Source: a virus. From it: DNA of 61,794 bases. Below, one piece after another: positions 37,105-46,813 of this stretch (its first letter is position 1; every line of letters starts with the position of its first letter). The translations under genes were made by a program, and so were the position numbers. The stretch lies in the IMG/VR virus record IMGVR_UViG_3300005577_000036, positions 1-61,794 of that record; one strand, 5' to 3'. The notes beneath the pieces are model-generated. The model was not told where the DNA came from, did not search any database, and was given only the letters and a program-made list of their open reading frames with translations.

Positions 37105-37736
37105 AAGTAAAACTACTCACAGTATTCACCGACCCTAACGTATATGGGTTGCATCAACTTAAAAAGTCATTGGACAAGTTTGGTTGGTACTATGACTTTA
37201 TCCAGGCACCCCAATGGAAAGGGTTTGGCACCAAACTAATATCAGTATATGATTACCTGCAAACATCTGATATAGATGCTTTTTTCTTTGCTGATGCTTA
37301 TGATGTGGTAGCATTGGGTTCAATGGGTGAAGCATTGTCAAAGCTGGACATAAATAAAATCACATTCAGCTCAGAGAAGAACTGCTGGCCGGATAGTAAC
37401 CTTGAAAAGTACTACGAACCAATTACCCAAGGTGGTTTTAACTATTTGAACAGCGGATTATACTTTGCACCAAAGGAACTGTTCATGAATCTGTTTTACA
37501 TTGATGCTCCAATGTATAGCTCAGATGACCAACTTTGGGCGACCCATATGTACTTATTCAACGAAAAAAGCAACATTGTACTGGATACTAAACAAAGCGT
37601 ATTTAATAGCCATAGCTTTATCGCAGAAGGTGAATATGGATATGAGAATGGAAGAGTACAGATAAATGGTGAGCAGCCTGTACTGTTGCATTTAAATGGT
37701 CGCACTCAAGACCCTAAATTGGAGGAACTACTATGA
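37101..37736 (+). CDS. PLOD/procollagen-type glycosyltransferase
   Basis: 211 aa. DAFFFADAYDVVALG carries the D.YDv motif, and KITFSSEKNCWPD and GGFNYLNSGLYFAPKELFMN match the PLOD1-3-like glycosyltransferase family (FsaE..CWPd..L...Y...g..fLNSG..iG). The eukaryotic relatives glycosylate hydroxylysine of collagen; phage relatives may modify fibre proteins. ATGA overlaps both sides. Confidence 0.8.
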   Translation: MKVKLLTVFTDPNVYGLHQLKKSLDKFGWYYDFIQAPQWKGFGTKLISVYDYLQTSDIDAFFFADAYDVVALGSMGEALSKLDINKITFSSEKNCWPDSNLEKYYEPITQGGFNYLNSGLYFAPKELFMNLFYIDAPMYSSDDQLWATHMYLFNEKSNIVLDTKQSVFNSHSFIAEGEYGYENGRVQINGEQPVLLHLNGRTQDPKLEELL

Positions 37737-38437
37737 CATTAAAAGAACTTACAGAGGGATGGGTTGATACTCCTGAATGGCATGAAAAGGTTAACAACGA
37801 GTTGATTGAACGTGTAAACTCTTGTCAGTATTTGAAAGAACACAGAGATTTTGTTGAGCAAAATGCTTTTGGGTTTGGTGAACGTTCTTTTCATTGGTTT
37901 TGGCACGAATTGATTAAGGAAATGCCTGAATACTTTACATTTTTAGAAATAGGAATTTTTCGTGGTGCTTCGTTGTCATTAATCGAATTGATATCGAACG
38001 AACAAAATAAAACATGCTCAAGAAGCGGTGTAAGCCCTTTAGATAGTACAGATGGTCATTGGGAATCAGATTACGAAAAGGATATACGAACCATTCATTC
38101 AAGGTTTAACATTAATCAATGTTATTGCATTTTTAAAGGATTGAGCACAGATAATAGATTTATGAGATGTGCTTATGATGGGTCACCATACGACATAGTT
38201 TACATTGACGGAGGGCATACCTATGAGGTTATTACAAGCGATTTAAGACACTATCCTAATATGGTTAATGTTGGTGGCTATCTTGTTGTGGATGATGCCT
38301 GCAACGATCTACACATGCCTTGGGGCTTCTTCCAAGGAATAGATGCTGTAACCCAAGCAGTGAAAGAATGGGAGAATCCAAATTTCGAGTTTCAATTTAA
38401 CGTTGTTCATTTAAGAGTATACAAAAGAGTAGCATGA
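37733..38437 (+). CDS. Class I SAM methyltransferase (Methyltransf_24-like)
   Basis: 234 aa. FLEIGIFRGASLSLIELIS (motif I, ~residues 64-82), YDIVYIDGGHTYEVITSDLR (D.iyiDG.H.ye....Dl) and GGYLVVDDA are typical of glycan-tailoring methyltransferases. It lies between two glycosyltransferase genes and probably O-methylates the sugar they attach. Confidence 0.8.
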   Translation: MTLKELTEGWVDTPEWHEKVNNELIERVNSCQYLKEHRDFVEQNAFGFGERSFHWFWHELIKEMPEYFTFLEIGIFRGASLSLIELISNEQNKTCSRSGVSPLDSTDGHWESDYEKDIRTIHSRFNINQCYCIFKGLSTDNRFMRCAYDGSPYDIVYIDGGHTYEVITSDLRHYPNMVNVGGYLVVDDACNDLHMPWGFFQGIDAVTQAVKEWENPNFEFQFNVVHLRVYKRVA

Positions 38438-39405
38438 AGAAAGTATTACACATAACACAATATCCTGATGATGGGACTGCATTTTACAGGAGTACACCAT
38501 TGAAGTACATTGATGGTAAAGACATATCAGTAACATTCCAACCATTGATGGGGCAGATAGCATGGAACACGTTTGTTGGCTATACTCACCTGTTATTAAC
38601 ACGCCCATCAAGTCACAATGATTTAGCCATGATAAGGTTGGCAAAAGATTGCGGTTTAAAGGTCATTTCAGACTACGACGACGACGTTTTGCACGTTGAC
38701 CAGTATAATCCTACATTTCACATTTACGAGAGCGCCAAGGGGCTTATTTTGGACTGCTTGTTATTTAGTGATGAGATATGGGTAACAACTGCAGGACTTA
38801 AGAAATCATTTGGCATGTACAATCAAAACATACATGTAATACCGAATGCTCATAATGACTACCTATTCAAAGCAAAATACAAAAAGCCGTTCAATGCTAA
38901 TACTAAAAAAGCATTTTGGAGAGGCGGTGGAAGCCATCAGGCAGATGTGTACGAGGTTGCGGACTATTTGGTAAAAACAATCAATGATAATCAAGATTGG
39001 GAATTCCAGTTCATTGGCGAAAGGTTTGTGTATTTGGAGCAAAGATGTGGCGCTAACTATCAACCAGTATCACAAATGTCATTGATGCAGTATTTCAAAT
39101 ACCTATACTCACAAAATCCAAATGTGATGTTTGCGCCACTCAGCAACACGAAGTTCAACCAAAGCAAAAGCAACATATCATGGATTGAGGCCACATATGC
39201 AGGTTCTGCTTTTTTCGGGAACTGTGAATTGAATGAGTTTAATCAAGAGGGGACATTGCCATTATCTCTATTATCAGAATATCCATCTAAAGAGGGAAGA
39301 TTGGATATAATGAAAAATGCAAATGAAATATCATGGGCAAATATTCATGATAATTTATTGCTATCAAGAATTAACGAACTAAGAAAAGAAAGGATACTAT
39401 CATGA
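38434..39405 (+). CDS. GT-B (family 4-like) glycosyltransferase
   Basis: 323 aa. An N-terminal HITQYPDDGTAFYRSTP, then VISDYDDDVLHVDQYN, WVTTAGLKKSFG and VIPNAHND, a C-terminal GGGSHQADVYEVADYL (fold-back region) and SWIEATYAGSAFFGN give the order of phage GT4-like enzymes. Nucleotide-sugar donor and acceptor not known. Confidence 0.75.
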   Translation: MKKVLHITQYPDDGTAFYRSTPLKYIDGKDISVTFQPLMGQIAWNTFVGYTHLLLTRPSSHNDLAMIRLAKDCGLKVISDYDDDVLHVDQYNPTFHIYESAKGLILDCLLFSDEIWVTTAGLKKSFGMYNQNIHVIPNAHNDYLFKAKYKKPFNANTKKAFWRGGGSHQADVYEVADYLVKTINDNQDWEFQFIGERFVYLEQRCGANYQPVSQMSLMQYFKYLYSQNPNVMFAPLSNTKFNQSKSNISWIEATYAGSAFFGNCELNEFNQEGTLPLSLLSEYPSKEGRLDIMKNANEISWANIHDNLLLSRINELRKERILS

Positions 39406-39989
39406 AGTTATTGAATGGCAAAATAGGCGTTAAGTTTGATGAAAGTCATAATAAGACACTAACCAAAGGACTAAATGACCTTGATATAGTAAGGGCTGAT
39501 CTGTGGATAAACCGGGAAGATGACGGTGAACAAAGCTCAAAATATAATGAGAACCTTAATTACCTTGAAACAAAGCCCCAAATAGCCTCTGTAACGATTA
39601 CATCTGCATCGTGTGACTATAAGGTTGGAGACAAGATATTTCTTCATTACATGGCCTATGAGACAGCAGAATTGACAGAATATGGGTGGATTGTAGACAC
39701 AGACTTTATTTTATTTCAAATAATGCCTGATAATACATTCAAAATGGTTGATGGCGCTTATTTAGGAGAACAATTGCTAACAGACGAGGTAATCACTGAA
39801 ACCGGCATTTATTTAAGCGGAGGAAAGAAAGAGGGTCTTAAAGTGAAAATAACCCATGTGCCAGATAATAACTTAATTAGTATCGGCGAGACAGTTGTTA
39901 CAGTTGACGACAAACAGTACGAACTTAACTATTGGGGTAAGAAATACATTAAACTGGTTGAAAACGAAATTGTAGGAGTGTTAATATAA
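39402..39989 (+). CDS. GroES-fold-like protein (possible co-chaperonin)
   Basis: 195 aa. CDYKVGDKIFLHYMAYETAE and the end VDDKQYELNYWGKKYIKLVE followed by NEIVGVLI resemble GroES (GD.V.f..y.gte...dgeeY.ilre.diLavi). Phage co-chaperonins such as T4 gp31 work with host GroEL to fold the major capsid protein. The gene is just ahead of packaging and head genes, which suits this. Identification is by pattern, not certain. Confidence 0.5.
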   Translation: MKLLNGKIGVKFDESHNKTLTKGLNDLDIVRADLWINREDDGEQSSKYNENLNYLETKPQIASVTITSASCDYKVGDKIFLHYMAYETAELTEYGWIVDTDFILFQIMPDNTFKMVDGAYLGEQLLTDEVITETGIYLSGGKKEGLKVKITHVPDNNLISIGETVVTVDDKQYELNYWGKKYIKLVENEIVGVLI

Positions 39990-40822
39990 TGCCAAGGAAA
40001 GCTGGATTCTGGATCAAGAAAGACGGTAAGATTGCTGTCGACACAAGTATGGACAAAAAGCTTAAGGAAAAGGAAGAAAGACTTAAGTTCAATGCCATGG
40101 CTACACCAAAAACCAGGCAAACCTATAGTATCCGTGGCAAGGGTCAAAAGTTCTTACGTGAAGTCCATATTCCTACCCTAAACAAGAAAATCAGAAACCT
40201 ATGGGTATACCTGCACCTTTGGAAGAAACATGTGTTGACGGTGGAAGCAAAAGCCAATGAGCAGGTAAAAGAAGTAAAACGGAGGGAAAGGGCTCATAGG
40301 CGAGTAGTTTTTGCCAGAAAAGAACGTACAGTAAGGAAAAAGGCTATTAGATGTGCTTCTGCTATGGAGCGTGGTAAGGTATCAAAGTATGCCTTAAACA
40401 ACAGGGTAAAGTACTATGGGCACTTTTACATGATTATAGTTGATAGATTCTTAGAACAGAAAAACATTAAAAAAGAGTTTTTCAATTTGCTCATGGTTTC
40501 CACCTATCAAAAGATAGTTGAACCACATATTTACTACATGTGGTCAGTGGTTGGGAGCGAGGACACATCAAAGGTGCGAACCAAATATTTATGTAATAAA
40601 GGATGGCTTCAAAGGTTATCAGGTAAAAGAGGTAAATTTGTTTTAACACTAAAAGCATTGAACTTTATACAGGAGTTTGATGATTTCTACGACCAGGAAG
40701 CAAAGAAACAATCAGATATAGTAAAGAATGCAAAGCGAAACAAAAACAGCGATACAAAAACTCTTAAAGTCAGTAGAAGGCGTAATAGAATTGCAGACGA
40801 AAAACCTACTGGACTATGCTGA
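39989..40822 (+). CDS. Basic protein with C-terminal winged-helix-like region, 277 aa
   Basis: Strongly Lys/Arg-rich throughout. The central AKANEQVKEVKRRERAHRRV is a basic coiled coil, and FFNLLMVSTYQKIVEPHIYY to GWLQRLSGKRGKFVLTLKAL resembles a wHTH. It overlaps the next gene by 95 nt in another frame, an unusually long overlap. It may bind DNA during packaging. Confidence 0.5.
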   Translation: MPRKAGFWIKKDGKIAVDTSMDKKLKEKEERLKFNAMATPKTRQTYSIRGKGQKFLREVHIPTLNKKIRNLWVYLHLWKKHVLTVEAKANEQVKEVKRRERAHRRVVFARKERTVRKKAIRCASAMERGKVSKYALNNRVKYYGHFYMIIVDRFLEQKNIKKEFFNLLMVSTYQKIVEPHIYYMWSVVGSEDTSKVRTKYLCNKGWLQRLSGKRGKFVLTLKALNFIQEFDDFYDQEAKKQSDIVKNAKRNKNSDTKTLKVSRRRNRIADEKPTGLC

Positions 40823-41066
40823 GGGAAAAGTACCTGAAGTGCAGGTTGATCCAAAAGCATGGGAAATAACATTAAAAATAGCCAAAGACTTACCTAACTT
40901 GCAGATGCTGGATAAGGTTCTGAATGGTGAGATTATTTTGCCTGAGCCAAAGGAAGAAGAACAGGCACCAACAGAGGCAATAGTAAAACCTATTTCTGAT
41001 GCTAATCCATTTGAATCAAGAAGTGCAGCAATAAAAGAAAAGCTGAATGGCACCACCCATAAGTAG
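40728..41066 (+). CDS. Small-terminase candidate, 112 aa
   Basis: Directly before the large terminase with a 20-nt overlap and after a basic protein. Helical (IQKLLKSVEGVIELQTKNLL and WEITLKIAKDLPNLQMLDKV). Position and size fit TerS, but no HTH is clear; the upstream basic protein is a rival candidate. Confidence 0.45.
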   Translation: MQSETKTAIQKLLKSVEGVIELQTKNLLDYAEGKVPEVQVDPKAWEITLKIAKDLPNLQMLDKVLNGEIILPEPKEEEQAPTEAIVKPISDANPFESRSAAIKEKLNGTTHK

Positions 41067-43143
41067 ACAGAGAAGTTTTGAGATAGAAGTACAGGGGCTA
41101 CTTTACAAAACTGGAATATGCCCACCTCTTGAAGAAATAAGAGGCTATGAGTTACCTGTTAAAGACCAAGTATGGTTCAGGGATTTAACATATGAAAAGT
41201 GGGATTGGAATGATGATCCTAAAAAAGGGCCACTATGGTTTAATGTAGCCAGTCAGGAACAACTTGACTGGTTTGATGCTGAAATAGAGCGACTACACGT
41301 AGGAGCATGGCACATGATAAGAGGTGTGCCGACATACTTCAATAAATATGCTCACTTCTTTCACCAATGGTTCTGTCTTGACATTGGTATTTACCCGATA
41401 TTTAAGGAAACATCATTAGAATACTTCAGGTTCTTTGAACTGTGCGAACAAGATCCATTCTGTTTAGGTGACATTGGTATTAAGGGTAGACGTTTGGGCT
41501 TATCATCAATGTCTGCTTCTATTAAGCTGTTGATTGCTATTCTCGAAAGCAATACCATTCAGGGTATAGTATCAAAGACGGGTACAGATGCTCAGGAAAT
41601 GTACTTCTTTATTAAGAACGCTCTTGAAAAGCTACCACCGTTCTTGATGCCAGACCTGAACAAGGTTACGGAGGGCGAAATACACATCGCCAAGCCATCC
41701 AAAAAAATCAGCACAAACAACACCAAGGCCAGCGGAGATAAGGGCAAGAACAACCGTATTAACTGGCTTGATACGTCAGAGAATGCTTATGATGGTCGTA
41801 GGGTAAGGCATGTTACCATTGACGAGGCTGGAAAGTGGAAGAAATATAATGTACAGAAGTGTTTAACCCGTATCAGTGATACACTTGTAGTAGGTGCTGT
41901 AATAGGTGGACACGTATCTGTGTTTACTACTGTAAATAAAGGTGAAGAAGGTGGCGATAACTTTAAGAACATTTGGGATGGTTCTGATCATATTAATGGC
42001 AAGAAAGACAAATTCGGTCGGACACAAACCAAACTCAAACGGTTCTTTATACCAGCCTATAGAGGCTTTTTAGGCTATGTAGGTAAGTATGGCGAATCTA
42101 TAGTCGAAAACCCAACAAAAGAGCAGACAGAGTTCTTAAAGAAGTTTGTAGACCCTGCTACAGGATTAGGGTGTCCTGATCCATACATCGGCGCTAAACA
42201 ATATCTGGAAGAGAACAGAAAGATGTTGGAGGATGACCCGGAAATGCTATTGGAGGAAATACTTAAAAATCCATTCACATGGAAAGAGGTATTCAAAGGT
42301 GCTAATAACCGCTGCAATTTCAGACTTGACGACTTAAACAACCAAATAGCAAAAGTTGAAGAAGAACTAAGGGCTATGGGCTTGAAAGAAATGGGTCGCC
42401 GAGGGGTATTTAAAAAACATGATAGCGGTGAAAAATACTTTGAAGACCACAAAGAGGGGATGTGGTATATTATGGAGTTCATTGATGAGAACAACAGGTC
42501 AACATACCAAGGAAGCATTAAATGCCCCAATAACGCTATTTATGGCGCTGCGGGCTTAGATACATACGCCAACGCTAAGGCCACTGTTGACCCAGGTTCA
42601 GATGCTTGCTGTATCATCCATAAGAGATATGATGCGCTAAACCCTGACAATTCCAATATGCCTATTGCCATGTTCATTGGCAGGCCACCTAAAAAAGAAG
42701 AGTTCCACGATCAAATATTTTGGGGGTTAGAATACTTTGGGGTTAAGTTACTGGCCGAACGTTCACCTACAGACTGGGAAGACTATGCCACTAAAAGAAT
42801 GCTGGCATCTGACATTGAACAGGAAAAGAAGCATGGGTATTTAATCACCACCAAAAGAGCCAATGGTTCAGAGGTATATGGCATAGCACCACAGGATAAA
42901 GAGGCAAGAGAGCAGCATTTGACAGAAATGAAGGAATATGCCTACAATAACATGCACAAAATTAAGTTCTTGAGGTTGCTGAAGGAAATGGTTAAGTTCG
43001 ATATTGATGAAAGGACTGATTATGATGCTTGTATGGCATGGGGCTATTCATTGATGGGATTGAAGGGCTATCAACCAATAGCCAAAGTAGAACCTAAAGT
43101 TAGGCAATTCATGAAGATCAAGCGAAGTAAGCAATATCATTAA
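41047..43143 (+). CDS. terL: Terminase large subunit
   Basis: 698 aa. Deviant Walker A GIKGRRLGLSSMSA (~residues 144-157), Walker B RHVTIDEAGKW (~253-263), then the C-terminal nuclease with GLDTYANAKA...DPGSD (~500-518) and a final DYDACMAWGYSLMG. GRRLG.S in place of GxxGxGKS is common in Bacteroidetes phage terminases. It is the ATPase/nuclease that pumps DNA into the head. Confidence 0.9.
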   Translation: MAPPISRQRSFEIEVQGLLYKTGICPPLEEIRGYELPVKDQVWFRDLTYEKWDWNDDPKKGPLWFNVASQEQLDWFDAEIERLHVGAWHMIRGVPTYFNKYAHFFHQWFCLDIGIYPIFKETSLEYFRFFELCEQDPFCLGDIGIKGRRLGLSSMSASIKLLIAILESNTIQGIVSKTGTDAQEMYFFIKNALEKLPPFLMPDLNKVTEGEIHIAKPSKKISTNNTKASGDKGKNNRINWLDTSENAYDGRRVRHVTIDEAGKWKKYNVQKCLTRISDTLVVGAVIGGHVSVFTTVNKGEEGGDNFKNIWDGSDHINGKKDKFGRTQTKLKRFFIPAYRGFLGYVGKYGESIVENPTKEQTEFLKKFVDPATGLGCPDPYIGAKQYLEENRKMLEDDPEMLLEEILKNPFTWKEVFKGANNRCNFRLDDLNNQIAKVEEELRAMGLKEMGRRGVFKKHDSGEKYFEDHKEGMWYIMEFIDENNRSTYQGSIKCPNNAIYGAAGLDTYANAKATVDPGSDACCIIHKRYDALNPDNSNMPIAMFIGRPPKKEEFHDQIFWGLEYFGVKLLAERSPTDWEDYATKRMLASDIEQEKKHGYLITTKRANGSEVYGIAPQDKEAREQHLTEMKEYAYNNMHKIKFLRLLKEMVKFDIDERTDYDACMAWGYSLMGLKGYQPIAKVEPKVRQFMKIKRSKQYH

Positions 43144-43162
43144 AAGAATATCAAACTTAAAT

Positions 43163-43170
43163 TAACTTTG
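43163..43170 (+). promoter_or_regulatory. Promoter box TAACTTTG before the portal gene
   Basis: Matches TAnnTTTG, 17 nt before ATG 43188. No -33 TTG at the expected spacing. Confidence 0.5.
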
Positions 43171-43187
43171 TGATTAAATAAAATGCT

Positions 43188-45653
43188 ATGGCTCTGAACG
43201 GTATTACCAATCTCCCCAATATTTTAAGCACTGATACAGACAAAGACAAAGAAAGCTTTGGATTAAAGCTTATGCAGGGGGCTTTTGATAATTGGAATAC
43301 CGGATACAACGGCGAAACAAGATATGGCCGTAAGACCCGATTTGACTACAACAGGGCATTTGCTATGGGCAGACAGCCAATGCAAGAATATAAAGATATC
43401 CTTGATTTAGACGGCGAGAATAGCGTTATTCAGCTTATCTATGAACCACTACCAATAGCAATTCCTTTCTTAAACAGGCTAAAAGACCGTTACAATCAGC
43501 GGGAAGAAAAAATTAGTTGTACCTCAATTGATCCATTCAGTGCTGAAAAGAAGAAAAATGCCAAAGATAACGCCCTATTCAAACTCAACGAAAAAGATAA
43601 AATCCAGGCGCTTCAACAGGAATCAGGAGCAGAAATAGAACAATATTCTGATGATGACCCACAAAGCGAATCAGAGATTGAAATCATGTTCGGCTACAAG
43701 TACCGTATTCCTGAAGAAATCATCATGCAGGAGTTGATTAACATAGTGTTCTATGATAATGACTTCACAGGCGTGATTAAAGACCGCCTGATGGATGATT
43801 TGATTAACTGTGGATATGCAGGCACTAAGGTGTACATCGATGCCACAGGAAGGATTAAAATACGTCCTATACGCCCTGAGAACTTAATAACAAGCTTTAC
43901 AGAATGGAATGACTTTAGAGATTGGCAATACATAGGCGAAGTGTATTACATGAGTATTGCTGAGATAAGACTAAAGTACCCCAATAAGATTGATGAGCAA
44001 AGGCTATGGGAACTGGCACAGACATTTACCGGCAAATACGGAAATCCTAATGACTTCAATTACGGATGGAATAGTTTGTACTATACAGCCCTTGCAAGAC
44101 CTTATGACAGTTTCAGGGTAGAAGTTATCGAATTGGAATTAAAAACGCTCTACAGCCTTAAATATAAGACAGGTACAGATAGATTTGGCAAGGAAACATT
44201 GGATAAGGTAAAAACCATTACTGACCCTAAAAACAGCATAGAAAGCAACCCGTATTACGTTTCATATACCGGTGTAATGATAGCCGATACAGAATATGTG
44301 TTGGAGTGGGGTCTATCAAAGAACATGGTTAAGCCTAAAGACAATTTACAAGAAATAATCAGTTCTTACGCCATATATATGTATAACAACAATCAAATGG
44401 TGAATAAGCCAATGATTGAAACCATGATTCCATCTATCAAGAAAATGCAGTTGATAGACCTTAAACAACAAAACATCATTGCTGCAGCTATGCCCGATGG
44501 TTACGATGTGGATATATCAACCATGAGTGATGTGGACATTGGTTTAGGGGAGGGTGCTTTAAGCCCTTTTGAACTGTACAAAATCAAAAAGCAAACGGGT
44601 ATTGGGTTCTACAAACGTATTGATGATGGAGGCTTAGACCAAAGGAGAGAGCCAATAACGGCTAACAACGTTCCATTCTCAGGAAAGCTTGAACAATTGC
44701 GTAATGAATGGAATGCGGAGTTTGATACATTGATGCGTATAACTGGCTCTAACAACCTTGAATCAGGCGAGATAACCAATCAGGCCGTTAGTCAACAGGT
44801 GGTTAAACAAGCTAAACAAACTGGCGAAAGCTCATCTAACTACCTATACAACTCATTCCTGAACATTATGCAAAGAAGTGCTAAGTTGGCACAATTAAGA
44901 GGATGGGATATATTGGTGTTTGGTAAGAAATTCGGGAAGACATTTTATGATGGGTATAGGAAAGCGTTGGGTGCTGAAAAGATTGAATATATCAAGGTTG
45001 AGGCAACAGATGACTTTGAACGTACGAACTTTGATGTACAGATCAAAACAATAATTGACGATCAGGCACAGCAATTCTTAGAAGCAAATATAGGTCAGGC
45101 ATTGGGTCAGAAAGAGATTACATTGGCAGATGCAATAGATGTAAGGAAACTGGCTACAATAGATGTAGACTATGCCTCCTACATGTTGGCATCACGGATA
45201 GCTAAACGTCAAAGAGAAGCGCAGCAGATGGCGGCACAGAACTCACAGGACAACACTCAAGCAGCCATTGCTGCAGCAAAAGCCAAGTCGCAGGGCGATA
45301 TTGATTTGGAAAATCTGAAAGCCAATAACAAGCTAAAAGAAATAGAACTTCAATCAGAAAAAGACAAGGAGAAAGAGATATTGAAGTCTGTGAACCTGAT
45401 TAAAGCTGAGATAGCTAAGTCAATGTTGGCACAGCCAGGAGCATCATGGCAGCAATTACCAGCGCCTATTCTTGATGGTATGGGCATAGTTGACCAGAGT
45501 GAAAAACAAATTATGGTTAACTCCATTCATCAAAAGCAAGAAGAAATGGCTGCACAGCAACAAGCAGAGCAGATAGCACAACAGCAACAAGAGGCAGCAG
45601 CCCAACAACAAGCTATGCAACAAATGCAGCCGCAAGAACAGCAAGCAGCATAA
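43188..45653 (+). CDS. Portal protein
   Basis: 821 aa, following terL and preceding scaffold and capsid genes. Large portal-type protein with long central helical region (IITSFTEW..., RNEWNAEFDTLMRITGSNNL) and a long Gln/Glu/Ala-rich tail (last ~130 residues; AEQIAQQQQEAAAQQQA). The Q-rich end is probably disordered. It forms the dodecameric DNA channel. Identification rests on size, place and the wing/stem-like sequence. Confidence 0.8.
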   Translation: MALNGITNLPNILSTDTDKDKESFGLKLMQGAFDNWNTGYNGETRYGRKTRFDYNRAFAMGRQPMQEYKDILDLDGENSVIQLIYEPLPIAIPFLNRLKDRYNQREEKISCTSIDPFSAEKKKNAKDNALFKLNEKDKIQALQQESGAEIEQYSDDDPQSESEIEIMFGYKYRIPEEIIMQELINIVFYDNDFTGVIKDRLMDDLINCGYAGTKVYIDATGRIKIRPIRPENLITSFTEWNDFRDWQYIGEVYYMSIAEIRLKYPNKIDEQRLWELAQTFTGKYGNPNDFNYGWNSLYYTALARPYDSFRVEVIELELKTLYSLKYKTGTDRFGKETLDKVKTITDPKNSIESNPYYVSYTGVMIADTEYVLEWGLSKNMVKPKDNLQEIISSYAIYMYNNNQMVNKPMIETMIPSIKKMQLIDLKQQNIIAAAMPDGYDVDISTMSDVDIGLGEGALSPFELYKIKKQTGIGFYKRIDDGGLDQRREPITANNVPFSGKLEQLRNEWNAEFDTLMRITGSNNLESGEITNQAVSQQVVKQAKQTGESSSNYLYNSFLNIMQRSAKLAQLRGWDILVFGKKFGKTFYDGYRKALGAEKIEYIKVEATDDFERTNFDVQIKTIIDDQAQQFLEANIGQALGQKEITLADAIDVRKLATIDVDYASYMLASRIAKRQREAQQMAAQNSQDNTQAAIAAAKAKSQGDIDLENLKANNKLKEIELQSEKDKEKEILKSVNLIKAEIAKSMLAQPGASWQQLPAPILDGMGIVDQSEKQIMVNSIHQKQEEMAAQQQAEQIAQQQQEAAAQQQAMQQMQPQEQQAA

Positions 45654-45710
45654 AAAAGTTAAAAAGGAAGTTTTACTTTTATACCAACATTAAACAAACA
45701 AAAAATTAAT

Positions 45711-46781
45711 ATGGGTACAGGATACATGGGTATGGATGAAACCCCGGTAGTTGAGCATGATACCACTCAAACCGAAACTACTCCACAGGCAGAAGCAACT
45801 GCCCAAAACGAACCAGTAACAACCACTACAACTACTGAACCAGCGGCTACTACAGAGCCTGAAAAGATCGTAGTAACCGAACCAGAGCCAAGGGTTATTG
45901 AGAAAGTAGTTGAGAAGATTGTAGAAAAATATCCTGAGTTCAAGGATGAACGGGCTAAAGACCTTTACGAACGCTATGTAAATGGCGACATTGATAGCAT
46001 TCATGACTACCTATCAGAAATCAAGCGTAACTATGACACCATGAGCGACCTTGATGTGGTAAGGATGTCACTAAAGAAAGACAACCCAACATGGACTGAT
46101 AAAGACATTGAACTTGAAATCAGAACAGCATACGGCAAACAGTTAGAGGTATATGACCTTGACAGTATTGACAAAGACCTTGACCCGGAGGGTTACAAAG
46201 AAGCATTAGCCCACAATGAACGTGCAGAAGAGAACCTATTAAGGTTACAGAGAGGTGCAAGGGACAGCAGGGTTAAACTCAAAGAACAGCAAAAAACCAT
46301 AGAATTACCCAAAATAACAAAAGAAGAACCGGTTGCACAGACTGCAGGAAGAACCCAGGAAGAGATTGACGAATCTAACCGTAAATGGGCAGAAGATGCA
46401 GAAACAAGCGTACCAAACATCACAGACTTTAAATTCCAAATTGGTGACGACAAAAAACCCGAGGAAGCGGTTTTCACAGTTACCCCCGAAGATAAAGCTG
46501 AATTGGTGGAAAGTATGAAAAAGTGGAACGGTGCAGACTTCATGAAAGAGCGTGGCTGGACTAACGAAGATGGTACATTCAATCACTTAAAGATTGCCGA
46601 GGATGTGTATGCTTTAAGGAACTTGAATAAGATTGTAAAATCGGTAAGTACCCGTAGTAAAAACGCCACTATCAAAGAGGTCATTGCTTCAGACATTAAA
46701 AACATCGACCTGTCAAACAACAGGGCAGAGACGGTAGATACGTCATCTAAGCAAGATGTGGGTGATTTGATTTGGTCATAA
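45711..46781 (+). CDS. Scaffold-like protein, 356 aa
   Basis: N-terminal ~50 residues Thr/Glu/Pro-rich, then RVIEKVVEKIVEKYPEFKDE and acidic helices (DNPTWTDKDIELEIRTAYGK). A charged, helical protein directly before the capsid gene is typical of scaffolding proteins. No protease is visible. Confidence 0.65.
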   Translation: MGTGYMGMDETPVVEHDTTQTETTPQAEATAQNEPVTTTTTTEPAATTEPEKIVVTEPEPRVIEKVVEKIVEKYPEFKDERAKDLYERYVNGDIDSIHDYLSEIKRNYDTMSDLDVVRMSLKKDNPTWTDKDIELEIRTAYGKQLEVYDLDSIDKDLDPEGYKEALAHNERAEENLLRLQRGARDSRVKLKEQQKTIELPKITKEEPVAQTAGRTQEEIDESNRKWAEDAETSVPNITDFKFQIGDDKKPEEAVFTVTPEDKAELVESMKKWNGADFMKERGWTNEDGTFNHLKIAEDVYALRNLNKIVKSVSTRSKNATIKEVIASDIKNIDLSNNRAETVDTSSKQDVGDLIWS

Positions 46782-46813
46782 CCAAACATTAACGACTTTA
46801 AAAAACTAAAGAA

